This document shows, piece by piece, positions 7,421 through 15,457 of a DNA stretch of 64,000 nt. Source of the DNA: Paenibacillus_L residui (lineage in GTDB: Bacteria; Bacillota; Bacilli; Paenibacillales; NBRC-103111); assembly GCF_042677205.1 (NCBI RefSeq), contig NZ_JBHTIU010000100.1, positions 1-64,000 of the forward strand, given 5' to 3'. Below the pieces are notes generated by a model. That model did not search any database. It was not told the origin of the DNA and saw only the letters and a program-made list of their open reading frames with translations. Within the stretch, counting starts at the first letter, position 1. Each line of letters starts with the position of its first letter. Made by a program: the position numbers and the translations under genes.

Positions 7421-8536
7421 CTACAGCAATTCGGACAGTTTCCGGTAAGGGAGTGCCACTGCTTCGGCAACCGCCGGATGCGTGACCGCTCCTCCATATG
7501 TATTGACCCCGAGAGCAAGCGCCGGATTAACCTGTACAGCTTCCTTCAATCCTTTGCCCGCCAATAGCTGGGCGTAGGGAAGAGTAACGTTGGTTAATGC
7601 CAATGTAGAGGTGCGGGGTACGGCCCCAGGAATGTTGGGCACCGCATAGTGAACAACACCGTGCTTCAAATAGGTTGGCTCGCTGTGGGTGGTTGCATGG
7701 TCAATGGTTGCGATCGTTCCTCCCTGATCGATGGCGACATCCACAATGACGGCTCCCGGCTTCATCGTCCGAACCATCTCCTCCGTTACCAGCTTCGGCG
7801 CCTTCGCCCCCGGAATCAGCACGGCCCCGATCAGCAAATCGGCATGCCGGACGGCCTCCGCGATATTGTACGAATTCGACATAAGCGTATGCAGCCGCCC
7901 CCCGAATACATCATCCAAATAACGCATTCTATCCGGGCTGTTCTCCAGAACCGTTACGTTGGCCCCCATACCGACGGCGATCTTGGCGGCATTCGTCCCG
8001 ACAACACCGCCTCCAAGAATGATGACATCCGCCGGAGGCACCCCGGGAACCCCTCCCAGCAATATTCCCCTTCCCCCATGGAATTTCTCCAGAAACCGTG
8101 CCCCCAGCTGCACTGCCATCCGGCCGGCAACCTCGCTCATCGGCGTCAATAAAGGCAGGCTTCCGTTAGGCATTTGGATCGTCTCATAGGCAATGGCAGT
8201 TACTCCGCTATCCGTCAGATGATTAGCCAGTTCCCCGGCGGCCGCTAAATGAAGATAAGTGAACAGGATCAACCCGCTGCGAAAATAACAATATTCGGAG
8301 GGAAGCGGCTCTTTGACTTTCATAATCATTTCGGAGCGGCCCCATACTTCAGCCGCATCCTTCCCTATGGAGGCACCGGCCTGAATATATTCCTCATCCA
8401 TGAACCCGCTGCCGCTGCCCGCGCCCCTCTCGATGAGCACCTGATGTCCTTGCCCGGCAAGCACTGAGGCTCCTGCAGGCGTCAATGCGACCCTATACTC
8501 GTTATCTTTAATTTCTTTGGGAACACCTATGATCAT
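7421..8536 (-). CDS. ald: Alanine dehydrogenase
   Basis: Ald reversibly converts L-alanine plus NAD+ to pyruvate, ammonia and NADH; in Bacilli it supports alanine use and normal sporulation. The 371-residue protein begins MIIGVPKEIKDNEYRVALTP, has the pyruvate-binding Lys in KVKEPLP and the catalytic His in FTYLHLAA, and the NAD-binding GGGVVGTNAAKIAVGMGA. Length is normal. The regulator AdeR is not nearby. A weak candidate promoter is TTGCTG-17-TAGAAC with a TGG extension, just downstream of the 8625-8650 terminator. The gene lies between fur and yqzK. Confidence 0.96.
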   Translation of the reverse strand: MIIGVPKEIKDNEYRVALTPAGASVLAGQGHQVLIERGAGSGSGFMDEEYIQAGASIGKDAAEVWGRSEMIMKVKEPLPSEYCYFRSGLILFTYLHLAAAGELANHLTDSGVTAIAYETIQMPNGSLPLLTPMSEVAGRMAVQLGARFLEKFHGGRGILLGGVPGVPPADVIILGGGVVGTNAAKIAVGMGANVTVLENSPDRMRYLDDVFGGRLHTLMSNSYNIAEAVRHADLLIGAVLIPGAKAPKLVTEEMVRTMKPGAVIVDVAIDQGGTIATIDHATTHSEPTYLKHGVVHYAVPNIPGAVPRTSTLALTNVTLPYAQLLAGKGLKEAVQVNPALALGVNTYGGAVTHPAVAEAVALPYRKLSELL

Positions 8537-8623
8537 TCAAATAAGCTCCTTTCCATCGATTCGATAATCCTTGTTCTATTCTTTCCGGAGAAGCCGTTCT
8601 ACCATCCGTCCCTCCGAACAGCA

Positions 8624-8797
8624 ACAAAAAAAGCTTCTATGAGAAGCCTTTACTTAGATGTTAATATCCGTTGTAACACTTCGTAAGTAGAGTAAGGCCA
8701 CAGAAGCTGATTCCGGGTACTAGTCAGGGCCCGGCTATTTATGCCCATCGCATTTTTTTCAACTCAATGCTTTAAATTGTCCACATGTGGTAAAAAA
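8624..8797 (+). repeat. Diverged copy of the terminator-bearing repeat
   Basis: It starts AAAAAAAGCTTCTATGAGAAGCC and ends with ATGCTTTAAATTGTCC plus ACATGTGGTAAAAAA, matching both ends of the better copy that follows it in tandem. The middle is not similar. The two share the GGTAAAAAAAGCTTCTA junction. Confidence 0.5.
8625..8650 (-). terminator. Intrinsic terminator upstream of ald
   Basis: On the minus strand GCTTC-TCATA-GAAGC is followed by eight T. It is the terminal hairpin of a diverged copy of the dispersed repeat and would insulate ald from fur transcription. Confidence 0.65.
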
Positions 8798-8922
8798 AGC
8801 TTCTAACGGAGCCTCTTCGAAGACGAATAACCCGGTTTTAGAGGTAACTTTTTATGCCAATTAGAAAGTTGTTCCATTTTAATGCTTTAATAAACTTAAA
8901 ACTTTCTAATGTGGTAAAAAAA
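8791..8922 (+). repeat. Dispersed intergenic repeat, copy A (full length)
   Basis: About 132 bp. Elements in order: A-run, GCTTCTAACGGAGC hairpin, palindrome TCTTCGAAGA, a middle block, then AGAAAGTT...AACTTTCT inverted arms and GTGGTAAAAAAA. It is nearly identical to copy C (42954-43082, inverted). Read on the minus strand, as fur is transcribed, it ends in a hairpin plus T-run. It lies directly after the fur terminator. Confidence 0.85.
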
Positions 8923-8956
8923 CACTCCTACAGCACATTCAGGCTTAAGAGTGTTT
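8915..8956 (-). terminator. fur terminator
   Basis: AAACACTC and GAGTGTTT arms with a 21-nt loop, followed by a T-run on the minus strand. The last codons and the stop codon of fur lie inside the hairpin. Confidence 0.75.
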
Positions 8957-9433
8957 AATTCTACTTTTAACCGGGGCAGCGGCTTGTTCCTTCTCCTTAC
9001 CGATACACCGATGGCAGATTCCTTGGAAGTCGAGACGATGATCCAACACCTTAAACGAAAATTCCTTCTCGAGTCTTTCTTCCAGCGGTCCCAGCCAATC
9101 CTCCATGATCTCATCCACCGCGCCGCATTGAACACATATTAAATGATGATGATGGTGGTGCGAGCTGTCGTTACGCAAATCATAACGGGCTACACCGTCA
9201 CCGAAGTTCATTTTCTCCAAGACATGAAGCTCGCTTAACAATTCCAATGTCCGATATACCGTAGCCAAACCGATATCCGGATATTTATCCTTGACCAGCA
9301 TGAACACATCTTCGGCGCTCAGATGATCTTCTTCATTCTCCAACAAAACGCGAACGGTCGCTTCTCGCTGGGGAGTTAATTTATAACCTTGAGATTGAAG
9401 CTGCTGTTTAATCTTCTCGATCCGCGTTTCCAT
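8945..9433 (-). CDS. fur: Ferric uptake regulator Fur
   Basis: Fur represses iron-uptake genes when loaded with Fe2+. The 162-residue protein is very close to B. subtilis Fur: KLTPQREATVRVL in the winged helix (18-30), GLATVYRTLELL, then the metal region and two zinc-type Cys pairs, CVQC (100-103) and CHRC (140-143). An uninterrupted His6 run (92-97) precedes the first pair. Start: ATG at 9431-9433 behind GGGGGAGGAGA; an upstream in-frame start at 9481 is unlikely. It has its own sigma-A promoter (9490-9519) and terminator. Zur and PerR are less likely because the N-terminus and dimer region follow Fur and because of the fur-yqzK-xerD synteny. Confidence 0.95.
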   Translation of the reverse strand: METRIEKIKQQLQSQGYKLTPQREATVRVLLENEEDHLSAEDVFMLVKDKYPDIGLATVYRTLELLSELHVLEKMNFGDGVARYDLRNDSSHHHHHHLICVQCGAVDEIMEDWLGPLEERLEKEFSFKVLDHRLDFQGICHRCIGKEKEQAAAPVKSRIKHS

Positions 9434-9489
9434 TCTCCTCCCCCTTACCAAACTGCCAGCAGTCGAAAGGCATACCGACATTTATTTTC

Positions 9490-9519
9490 ATTATAGGGGG
9501 ATTATAACGATAAAGTCAA
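9490..9519 (-). promoter_or_regulatory. sigma-A promoter of fur
   Basis: TTGACT (9514-9519), 18-nt spacer, TATAAT (9490-9495) on the minus strand, about 57 nt ahead of the fur start. A second TATAAT lies within the spacer. Confidence 0.75.
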
Positions 9520-9541
9520 ACCTTTTGCACGGACGAGCAGC

Positions 9542-10210
9542 CTACAGGAGAGAGACCGGCATTTCGGGCAATCCTGCCAGGGCCAGGAGATACGGAGTAA
9601 CCCACTTCATAATGACCGGGCTGACATACGCCTCGAACAAGGAGACAACGACCACAATCAGGGCCAAGGTCAGAATGGTCGTCGAATATTTTACAAATAT
9701 AGGATATATGCTGCCCGAGCGCTGGATGAACCGGTTTTTGACCAGATGAATCGAGAAGCTGATCGCCGCTACACTGGCTGTCAGAATGACGGGGATAAGC
9801 ACCAAGTTCTGAGGCGCGATGGAAGCTAGAGCGAACAGCATCCCTTTCCACGAAAATTGGCCGACCATAAAACCGACGCTGAAGCCGATCAGCACCCCTT
9901 TAATAAAATCGAGGGCGAAAATAAGCGGCAGCCCGATGACGGACAAACCGAATATCCAGATAATGCCCACCCATTTCAAATTAAGCGACAGGGCCTGCAG
10001 GAAAGAATGCTTGCCGCTGAAATCGCCTTCCGCCCCTTGGTCAATTGTATGGAAGAAATGTCCCAAATGCCGCGCGATTTCCTGCTTCTGCTCCAGCGTC
10101 AAAGCTTGGACCAAGACGGCCCCGAACACCACTCCGGTAACAAATAGCATAGCAACGAAGACATATAACGATAACTGATCCTTCGAATACATGCGCAAAT
10201 CCTTCGGCAT
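9542..10210 (-). CDS. spoIIM: Stage II sporulation protein M
   Basis: SpoIIM is a mother-cell membrane protein that with SpoIID and SpoIIP hydrolyses septal peptidoglycan and drives engulfment of the forespore. The 222-residue protein has a short cytoplasmic N-terminus and about five hydrophobic segments (roughly 13-33, 73-95, 100-125, 127-150, 173-195). The family feature GFSVGFMVGQFSWKGMLFA is visible in the middle. Start: ATG behind AGAGGAGG. A sigma-E-like promoter lies 30-58 nt upstream. It sits next to fur as in B. subtilis. Confidence 0.93.
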   Translation of the reverse strand: MPKDLRMYSKDQLSLYVFVAMLFVTGVVFGAVLVQALTLEQKQEIARHLGHFFHTIDQGAEGDFSGKHSFLQALSLNLKWVGIIWIFGLSVIGLPLIFALDFIKGVLIGFSVGFMVGQFSWKGMLFALASIAPQNLVLIPVILTASVAAISFSIHLVKNRFIQRSGSIYPIFVKYSTTILTLALIVVVVSLFEAYVSPVIMKWVTPYLLALAGLPEMPVSLL

Positions 10211-10239
10211 GCGGCTTCCTCCTCTTGTCCCATTAATTC

Positions 10240-10268
10240 ACCTTATGAGACAAGATAGAAGATTATTC
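10240..10268 (-). promoter_or_regulatory. sigma-E-type promoter of spoIIM
   Basis: On the minus strand GAATAAT (10262-10268), a 14-nt spacer and CATAAGGT (10240-10247) fit the mother-cell sigma-E pattern KMATATT-N14-CATACAMT well (6 of 7 at -35). SpoIIM is sigma-E controlled in B. subtilis. Confidence 0.7.
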
Positions 10269-10298
10269 TATGTTTTCGAAGGAGAGGGTTGGAGATTG

Positions 10299-11474
10299 CT
10301 AGGATCGGACAACCTTCCCGTAATGGCCCCCGCCTCCTACCTCCACAGGCAGAACCCCTTCTCTGGCCTGCATAATGTAACGGGCTATTTCCCCGCCAAC
10401 GACTGCTTCCAGCGATTCCTCCGTAGCCTGATGAAGGATATTCATCTCCGATCCGAACCGGTTCAGGAGCTGATTCAGCTTGGACGGACCGAGTCCGGGA
10501 ATGAATTCCAGAGGGACCTGGAAGAAATAAGGCGGTCTGGTGCCGGCTTCAGGCGCTCTTTCGCGGTCCGAGATTTCCATGATCCGATCCAGAACCCCGC
10601 GCACAATTTTACGGCTGCCGCAGCAGGTGCAGCGGTCTACTGCGGAATCCCGATCATCGAGGATGGTATCGCACTGCGAACAGAAGGTTCGATGATATTT
10701 CCCCAGCCGCGGGTTCAAACCGTAATTTGCGGTGATGGCTCTTCCTTCGCAGCCGGATAATGCCCGCACCAATTCCTCGAAGGAAGGCTCTTTCATCGCC
10801 ATTTGGTTATATTCACGGCCAATTTTCCCTAAGGAGTGGGCGTCGGAATTCGTAACGAAGGACAAGGAATCCAGTTCGGAAATCGTGCCGGCCATCTCCG
10901 TATCCGAGCTTAATCCAAGCTCTACCGCGGCCAGCGATTCCAGATCCAGCAGATCGGAAATGCGGGAGGAGCAGCTTCCATACACACTCTTGTGCGGAGT
11001 GAAAATATGGGCTGGGATGACGATGCCGCCGCGTGCCGTTACTTCCTGCTGCAGCACCCGGGCGGGAACATAGATGCGCTGGGAGCTGAGCTCCACATTC
11101 TTCATATGGAGGCGCAGCCATTCTGTAAACCGGCGCATATCGTCCAAGGTAGGCAGATAAACGAGCAGATGGGCAGGCCCCATCCCCGGATCGCGCACTT
11201 CGATTTCGCTGCCCAGAATGACGGTCGTGTCGTGATAGCGGATACCGCCCCCGGGCAGCTCCGTCATTTCCCCTTTATCCAAATAGAAATCAATTTCTTC
11301 CTGTACGGAAGGCGATTGACAATCTATGATGCCGATCATCTCTATTCCCTTGCGTTCGGCCGCTTCCTTGGCAATGTTGTAAAAAGTAAGATTGCGGGCA
11401 GCGCTGATCTTGACCGGGCTGCCCTTCTCAGTCCGGCCTATATGAATGTGCAAATCGACGTAATACCGGTTCAT
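10299..11474 (-). CDS. Endonuclease Q-like PHP-domain protein
   Basis: EndoQ-type nucleases cut DNA 5' of deaminated bases (hypoxanthine, uracil, xanthine) and abasic sites. The 391-residue protein starts with a PHP metal site (DLHIHIGRT, residues 6-14), has further His/Asp clusters (PAHIFTP, TNSDAHSLG), then a zinc-binding CSQC...CTCC pair and a helix-hairpin-helix-like segment FIPGLGPSKLNQLL. This order matches EndoQ. The ATG at 11472-11474 overlaps the nudF stop as ATGA, which fixes the start and indicates coupling. NudF cleans the nucleotide pool while this enzyme would repair DNA, so the pairing is sensible. The assignment is by domains; activity is inferred. Confidence 0.82.
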   Translation of the reverse strand: MNRYYVDLHIHIGRTEKGSPVKISAARNLTFYNIAKEAAERKGIEMIGIIDCQSPSVQEEIDFYLDKGEMTELPGGGIRYHDTTVILGSEIEVRDPGMGPAHLLVYLPTLDDMRRFTEWLRLHMKNVELSSQRIYVPARVLQQEVTARGGIVIPAHIFTPHKSVYGSCSSRISDLLDLESLAAVELGLSSDTEMAGTISELDSLSFVTNSDAHSLGKIGREYNQMAMKEPSFEELVRALSGCEGRAITANYGLNPRLGKYHRTFCSQCDTILDDRDSAVDRCTCCGSRKIVRGVLDRIMEISDRERAPEAGTRPPYFFQVPLEFIPGLGPSKLNQLLNRFGSEMNILHQATEESLEAVVGGEIARYIMQAREGVLPVEVGGGGHYGKVVRS

Positions 11475-12031
11475 AGAAAGTCTCCCGTCAGCCGGTAAAT
11501 CTGCCACGCATAGACGGCGGCTATCGTCTTGGCATCGCTTATACGGCCCTCGGCTATATATTGCTTGGCCTGTTCAAAGGTGAGGGCCGTGCAATCGAGA
11601 AATTCGTCCTCATCAAGGTTCGCCTGCCCGGGTGTTAGCTGCTCCGCGAAGAACAAATGCAGGAGCTCGTCCGCGAAACCAGGCGAAGTATAGAAGGAGC
11701 TGATAGGCCGCATTGAACCGCAGCGATAGCCGGTCTCCTCCTCCAATTCACGCTTCGCCGCTTCGCTCGGCTCTTCGCCGGGGTCCAGCTTCCCTGCCGG
11801 AATTTCCACCTGACTTCTGCCGAGAGGCTTGCGATACTGCTCGACAACCAGCATTTTATCGTCTACCAAGGCCAGCACACAGACCGCCCCCGGATGGCGG
11901 ACAATTTCCCTTGTCGCCGTTTCCCCGTTCGGCAGCCTCACCCGGTCCACCTGCAGGGAAATGACCTTTCCGTCAAAAATTTTCTCGGTTTCCAGTGTCA
12001 CTTCAGCGTATTTATCATTAGCATTTGTCAT
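11471..12031 (-). CDS. nudF: ADP-ribose pyrophosphatase, Nudix family
   Basis: NudF splits ADP-ribose to AMP and ribose-5-phosphate. The 186-residue protein has a complete Nudix box (GKLDPGEEPSEAAKRELEEE followed by TGY) with the catalytic Glu residues in RELEEE, and the ADPRase-type VVEQYRKPLG ahead of it. The start was set at MTNANDK (ATG 12029-12031) behind GGAGAAGG, shorter than the longest frame (12133), because homology begins here. It overlaps the EndoQ-like gene by 4 nt. The mciZ-like gene is divergent from it, the arrangement expected next to nudF. Confidence 0.92.
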   Translation of the reverse strand: MTNANDKYAEVTLETEKIFDGKVISLQVDRVRLPNGETATREIVRHPGAVCVLALVDDKMLVVEQYRKPLGRSQVEIPAGKLDPGEEPSEAAKRELEEETGYRCGSMRPISSFYTSPGFADELLHLFFAEQLTPGQANLDEDEFLDCTALTFEQAKQYIAEGRISDAKTIAAVYAWQIYRLTGDFL

Positions 12032-12109
12032 GGTTTCCTTCTCCCTAAAAATAGATTTGATGCTAAAGTTCCTCCGGAGTGAATCATGGTCATCCGCCGA
12101 CAATATCGC

Positions 12110-12138
12110 GAATAACTTGTCCCGGAGATCCATATCTT
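12110..12138 (+). promoter_or_regulatory. sigma-E-like promoter of mciZ
   Basis: GAATAAC (12110-12116), 14-nt spacer, CATATCTT (12131-12138). It resembles the spoIIM promoter in this window and lies 40 nt before the mciZ start. The -10 match is partial. Confidence 0.45.
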
Positions 12139-12177
12139 TTAATTATAACATGATCTTAGCAGGAAAGAGGGGCTTCC

Positions 12178-12426
12178 ATGAAAAGTTATAGAGCTGCTAA
12201 CCAGTTCAGATTGGTCGGAAAAGCCTGGGAAATCCGCCATTATTTAAACCGGATAAGCCACAACGGAGGACAAATGGAGGTAGCCGAATGGCTGGCCGGC
12301 CCTAGCCGCCATTCGGCAAACGGTAATGCGGGTATCTCCACAGACGCCAGCCGGTTTCGGCAGCGGCGGCCACGGCAAGGAAGAAGGCACGGTCTTCATT
12401 CCATCCCCTGCCCATCGTCCGAATAG
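12178..12426 (+). CDS. mciZ: MciZ-like mother-cell inhibitor of FtsZ, C-terminally extended frame
   Basis: B. subtilis MciZ is a 40-residue peptide made in the mother cell that caps FtsZ filaments and blocks Z-ring formation during sporulation. Here the first 42 residues match: residues 12-20 are LVGKAWEIR, the FtsZ-contact core, followed by an alpha segment ending EVAEWLAGP. The gene lies beside nudF, as mciZ does. The frame does not stop there: 40 more Arg/Ser/Gly-rich residues continue to 12426, antisense to the 3' end of the DUF3866 gene (125-nt overlap). Ribosome site AGGAAAGAGGGG, start ATG. A sigma-E-like promoter is upstream. Identity is strong; whether the tail is functional is unknown. 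Confidence 0.82.
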   Translation: MKSYRAANQFRLVGKAWEIRHYLNRISHNGGQMEVAEWLAGPSRHSANGNAGISTDASRFRQRRPRQGRRHGLHSIPCPSSE

Positions 12427-13681
12427 GCTCCGGATAAGAGCGAATCGCTTCCGCGACTTGTTCGGAGCTGTTCCCGCCGACCCAAATCAAGTCATGCTTT
12501 CGGGCGCATCCTGATTCTTCGGCTTGCCGCACGATTTGCTCCTTCTCCCACGGCTGCAAATCATCCGGCAATGGCAGGATGGCCCGATGCGAGGCTACCT
12601 TGGCCAAAGTCGTCAGCACATGATGACTCAGTCCCCGATGGCGTACCCGTTCATCGGCAAAGCTGACCCTCGGAATAACGATCGGCCGGCCCCCGAGCGC
12701 TGCTGCTGCGTTAACAATCTCCCCAGCCTCTATTCCGCTGAAGCCATAGACCGTACCCGTTCCGGCTATGCCGGGTCCCATCGTGACAATGATCAGATCG
12801 GCCCTCAGAACATGTTTGGCCGCCAGGAGCGCCGTATATTTATTAACCGCTTCCAGATCTCCTCCGACTGCATGGCCATATGTAACGGTTCCAGCCAGGA
12901 ATCCGCACTCGCCGAGGATGGAAGCATGCCTGCTGAAGGCCAGCGGAAGAGCTCCCCCATCGGTCATGACATAGACAATTCGCGGCATCCGTTCGGTGCA
13001 TTCGGCCGCTGCCAATGTCCGGAGCCAGCAGACCGCAACGGGGAGCATGCTGTGAAGCTCTCCTATCAATACCGGAGTCCCTTCCAGGCTTCGCTCCTCC
13101 GTAAATAATGAATGATGCTCGCTATCAGGCTCCTCGACGGATTTCACGACAGTCTGAACGGGAGTATAACGCCATTTCATGATATGTCCGTGCTGCTGCC
13201 TATCAATCTTAGTATCTGAAGCGGATTCCGCTCTATTCGAGTTCAGCGGGATTACTCCCGTTTCCGCACAAATTACGGCTTCCGCTGCACCTGAGGTTTT
13301 CGCGGCTTTGACAGCTTCAGCAGCCCACTCGTCGCAGGCTTCGATCCGCAGCGAAGCCCCGCGCCCCCAGATCGCCTCTTCGTCCTCCACACATCGGATA
13401 GGAATTTTGCTAGTCCGGATATCCTCTGTCGGACGCTTCAGCTGACCTTGGCGGAGCACGGCAGCCACGAAATCGATGCCTCCGGAGCCAAGCCCCAGGC
13501 CGATCGCTGTGCGGTTAAGCAGTACGGTATCTCCCGGGGCCGCCGCTGGGTACAGATCCGTATAGACGACGGCCTTGGTCAGAGTCCGCGGCCCCGACAG
13601 CCGAACCCACACCTCCTGATAGCCGTTCCGTCGTTCCCGCTCTTTGACCACCGTCCCCCATTCCCACTCGACCATCCCCAT
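12302..13681 (-). CDS. DUF3866 family protein
   Basis: A 459-residue protein recognised as DUF3866 by its N-terminus (VEWEWGTVVKERERR), a Gly-rich GLGLGSGGIDFV and a late VTMGPGIAGTGTVYGFSGIE segment. No signal peptide or membrane segment is evident. Function unknown; the Gly-rich middle and PRVSFADERVRHRGLSHH hint at a nucleotide- or cofactor-binding enzyme, but this is speculation. It lies between nudF and a membrane protein. The first ATG (13679-13681) and one two codons later are both possible, each behind a G-run. Its 3' end is overlapped by the antisense mciZ-like frame. Confidence 0.78.
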   Translation of the reverse strand: MGMVEWEWGTVVKERERRNGYQEVWVRLSGPRTLTKAVVYTDLYPAAAPGDTVLLNRTAIGLGLGSGGIDFVAAVLRQGQLKRPTEDIRTSKIPIRCVEDEEAIWGRGASLRIEACDEWAAEAVKAAKTSGAAEAVICAETGVIPLNSNRAESASDTKIDRQQHGHIMKWRYTPVQTVVKSVEEPDSEHHSLFTEERSLEGTPVLIGELHSMLPVAVCWLRTLAAAECTERMPRIVYVMTDGGALPLAFSRHASILGECGFLAGTVTYGHAVGGDLEAVNKYTALLAAKHVLRADLIIVTMGPGIAGTGTVYGFSGIEAGEIVNAAAALGGRPIVIPRVSFADERVRHRGLSHHVLTTLAKVASHRAILPLPDDLQPWEKEQIVRQAEESGCARKHDLIWVGGNSSEQVAEAIRSYPEPIRTMGRGWNEDRAFFLAVAAAAETGWRLWRYPHYRLPNGG

Positions 13682-13783
13682 CCCCCCACATGGCTTCTAC
13701 CGTATATGTATGTCGTTAATGCTGTCCGCATAACGCCATTGGGGAAGATCGTGCCGCACTCCCGCTTGCATCAATATTTTCCT

Positions 13784-15235
13784 CTATCTTACATTCGGTG
13801 AAAGAAGCTGCTGCAGTCTTCTGTGCCGCCTCACCATGAAATGAACCACCCAGACGACTCCGGAGACGAACAGCATGTCGAAGCATACGTTAAACAAAAA
13901 CAAATGCTTCGCCAAGTCCGCTTCCCCGTCGCCAATGACCGGCACAATAAACTGGATGACGCCAATTAAGGCAATGGTCATCAGCAGCTCCATATACATT
14001 CTTGCAGCCGGCCGTTTCGTTTCCAAATACGACTTGACCCAAACCAGAATAAAGGCGCCATAGAAGGCGATAAGAAACCACAGCTGATTGGGAAGCAGAT
14101 GTTCCTTGAATTTGCTCCACAAAGTATAGGTATGGGACAATGCGCCCGGAGCCTTGTGCTCGCTAAGCTCATAATTGCCCAAATAGGAAGGTTTAATGGC
14201 AAATGCCTGGGTCGCGGTAATTTTCAGCTTTTCCCAATAACGGACCGGATGTTTCAGATAGAACAAAGCAATTTTGGAATGTCCTATCTTCTCATCCAAC
14301 TCTTGTTCAAACTCGGGAGATTTAATATTAATAGGCAAATCGGGAATAAAGTAGTTCGTCCCCGCCAGGACGGCCCATTCCGGATTCAGCCCGAGCTCCT
14401 CCAAATCCTTATGCGGATTTGGAGAATCCTTCAATATTCCGTAGAAAACGGTTTGGTACTTATTAATGATCTTGATGCTGCTGCCGTGCGATAGGAATAC
14501 GATGGCCGAGGTAAGGATAATGAGCACAGAACCGACCATCGCCGTATACTTCCATTTCCTTCCTTCCCCCCATTTCCACAAGCGGAGACTCAGCAGAAAC
14601 AGTACGATCCCGATCGGCGCATTCTGGACCTTCGCGCTGATCGCGAAAACGGCAGAGACGTAAAAGCCCGCCAGCAAACCGATCGAGGGACGTTCACGCA
14701 AGGTTAGCGCGGCGCCGAAGGCAAACGTCAGCAGAAGGAACAGCATCGATACCGGCTCTCCGAATAAGGAATTGAAATAAGCGGCATATGCCCCGTCTGC
14801 AAAAACAAGCACGAGCAGGACAGCGAGAACCCAACGGGGCCAGGCCGAGATCGCCCGATGTTCTTTAACAATCCGGTAAAGAGCAGCCATCAGGATCAGG
14901 CTGTACAGTCCGGAGAGCACCCGAATATCATACCAATCCGCCTGAAACCATTGTTGGACCCAAGCGGTCAGCTTGACCAGAAGCGCTTGGGAGGACAAAT
15001 AACCGCCCACAGCGGTTAACGCGTCGTCGACAAAGGCATATTTGCTGAAAAAATAGGAAAAGTATTTATCCGCCTGCTCCACAGGCACATAAGCCAACCC
15101 CGCCGAATTCATAATTCTCTCGAAATCCCCGTTGTTCGCCATTCCGACCAGCGGCTTTACCATTAGCAAATAGGCCAAAATCAGAGCAGTAAAAACAACA
15201 ACCAGCCATTCCGGTTTCCACAGCTTAAGCTTCAT
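13784..15235 (-). CDS. Polytopic membrane protein, possible WsfD-type glycan hexosyltransferase
   Basis: A 483-residue protein with about ten to eleven hydrophobic segments and a large loop between about residues 255 and 360, the layout of GT-C glycosyltransferases. An early NNGDFERIMNSAGL motif follows the first membrane helix, and FNSLFGEP lies in a loop near residue 153; acidic loop residues of this kind serve as catalytic sites in that fold. Proteins of this kind in Paenibacillaceae are annotated as the S-layer glycan hexose transferase WsfD; I base that on recall of the family, so it is tentative. No other glycan genes adjoin it. Ribosome site GAAGGAGACGGGT before the ATG. Confidence 0.6.
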   Translation of the reverse strand: MKLKLWKPEWLVVVFTALILAYLLMVKPLVGMANNGDFERIMNSAGLAYVPVEQADKYFSYFFSKYAFVDDALTAVGGYLSSQALLVKLTAWVQQWFQADWYDIRVLSGLYSLILMAALYRIVKEHRAISAWPRWVLAVLLVLVFADGAYAAYFNSLFGEPVSMLFLLLTFAFGAALTLRERPSIGLLAGFYVSAVFAISAKVQNAPIGIVLFLLSLRLWKWGEGRKWKYTAMVGSVLIILTSAIVFLSHGSSIKIINKYQTVFYGILKDSPNPHKDLEELGLNPEWAVLAGTNYFIPDLPINIKSPEFEQELDEKIGHSKIALFYLKHPVRYWEKLKITATQAFAIKPSYLGNYELSEHKAPGALSHTYTLWSKFKEHLLPNQLWFLIAFYGAFILVWVKSYLETKRPAARMYMELLMTIALIGVIQFIVPVIGDGEADLAKHLFLFNVCFDMLFVSGVVWVVHFMVRRHRRLQQLLSPNVR

Positions 15236-15361
15236 ACCCGTCTCCTTCTAAATCGTGAAAAATATTTCGAATTATTTCTATCTTACCCCGGATAGAAGAG
15301 TTCAAAACCTGCAGTCCCCGGCAATTTCAGCCCCTCTCTCAACAAAGAAAGCTCCTATGTG

Positions 15362-15399
15362 AAAAATAAAAACTCTTGAACCATTCGGGTCCAAGAGTT
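15362..15399 (-). terminator. Intrinsic terminator after the M20 peptidase gene
   Basis: Minus-strand stem AACTCTTG...CAAGAGTT (inner pairs GACC/GGTT, 4-nt loop) followed by TTTTTATTTTT. It lies 58 nt beyond the stop codon. Confidence 0.8.
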
Positions 15400-15457
15400 A
15401 AGAAGTTGAAATCTATTTAATTAGGTTGGCGGGCAATTAATTCTCCGTCATGCTTGA

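Noticed and set aside
9434..9541. Fur box in the fur promoter
   Set aside because: ATAATGAAAATAAAT is AT-rich but fits the 7-1-7 pattern poorly.
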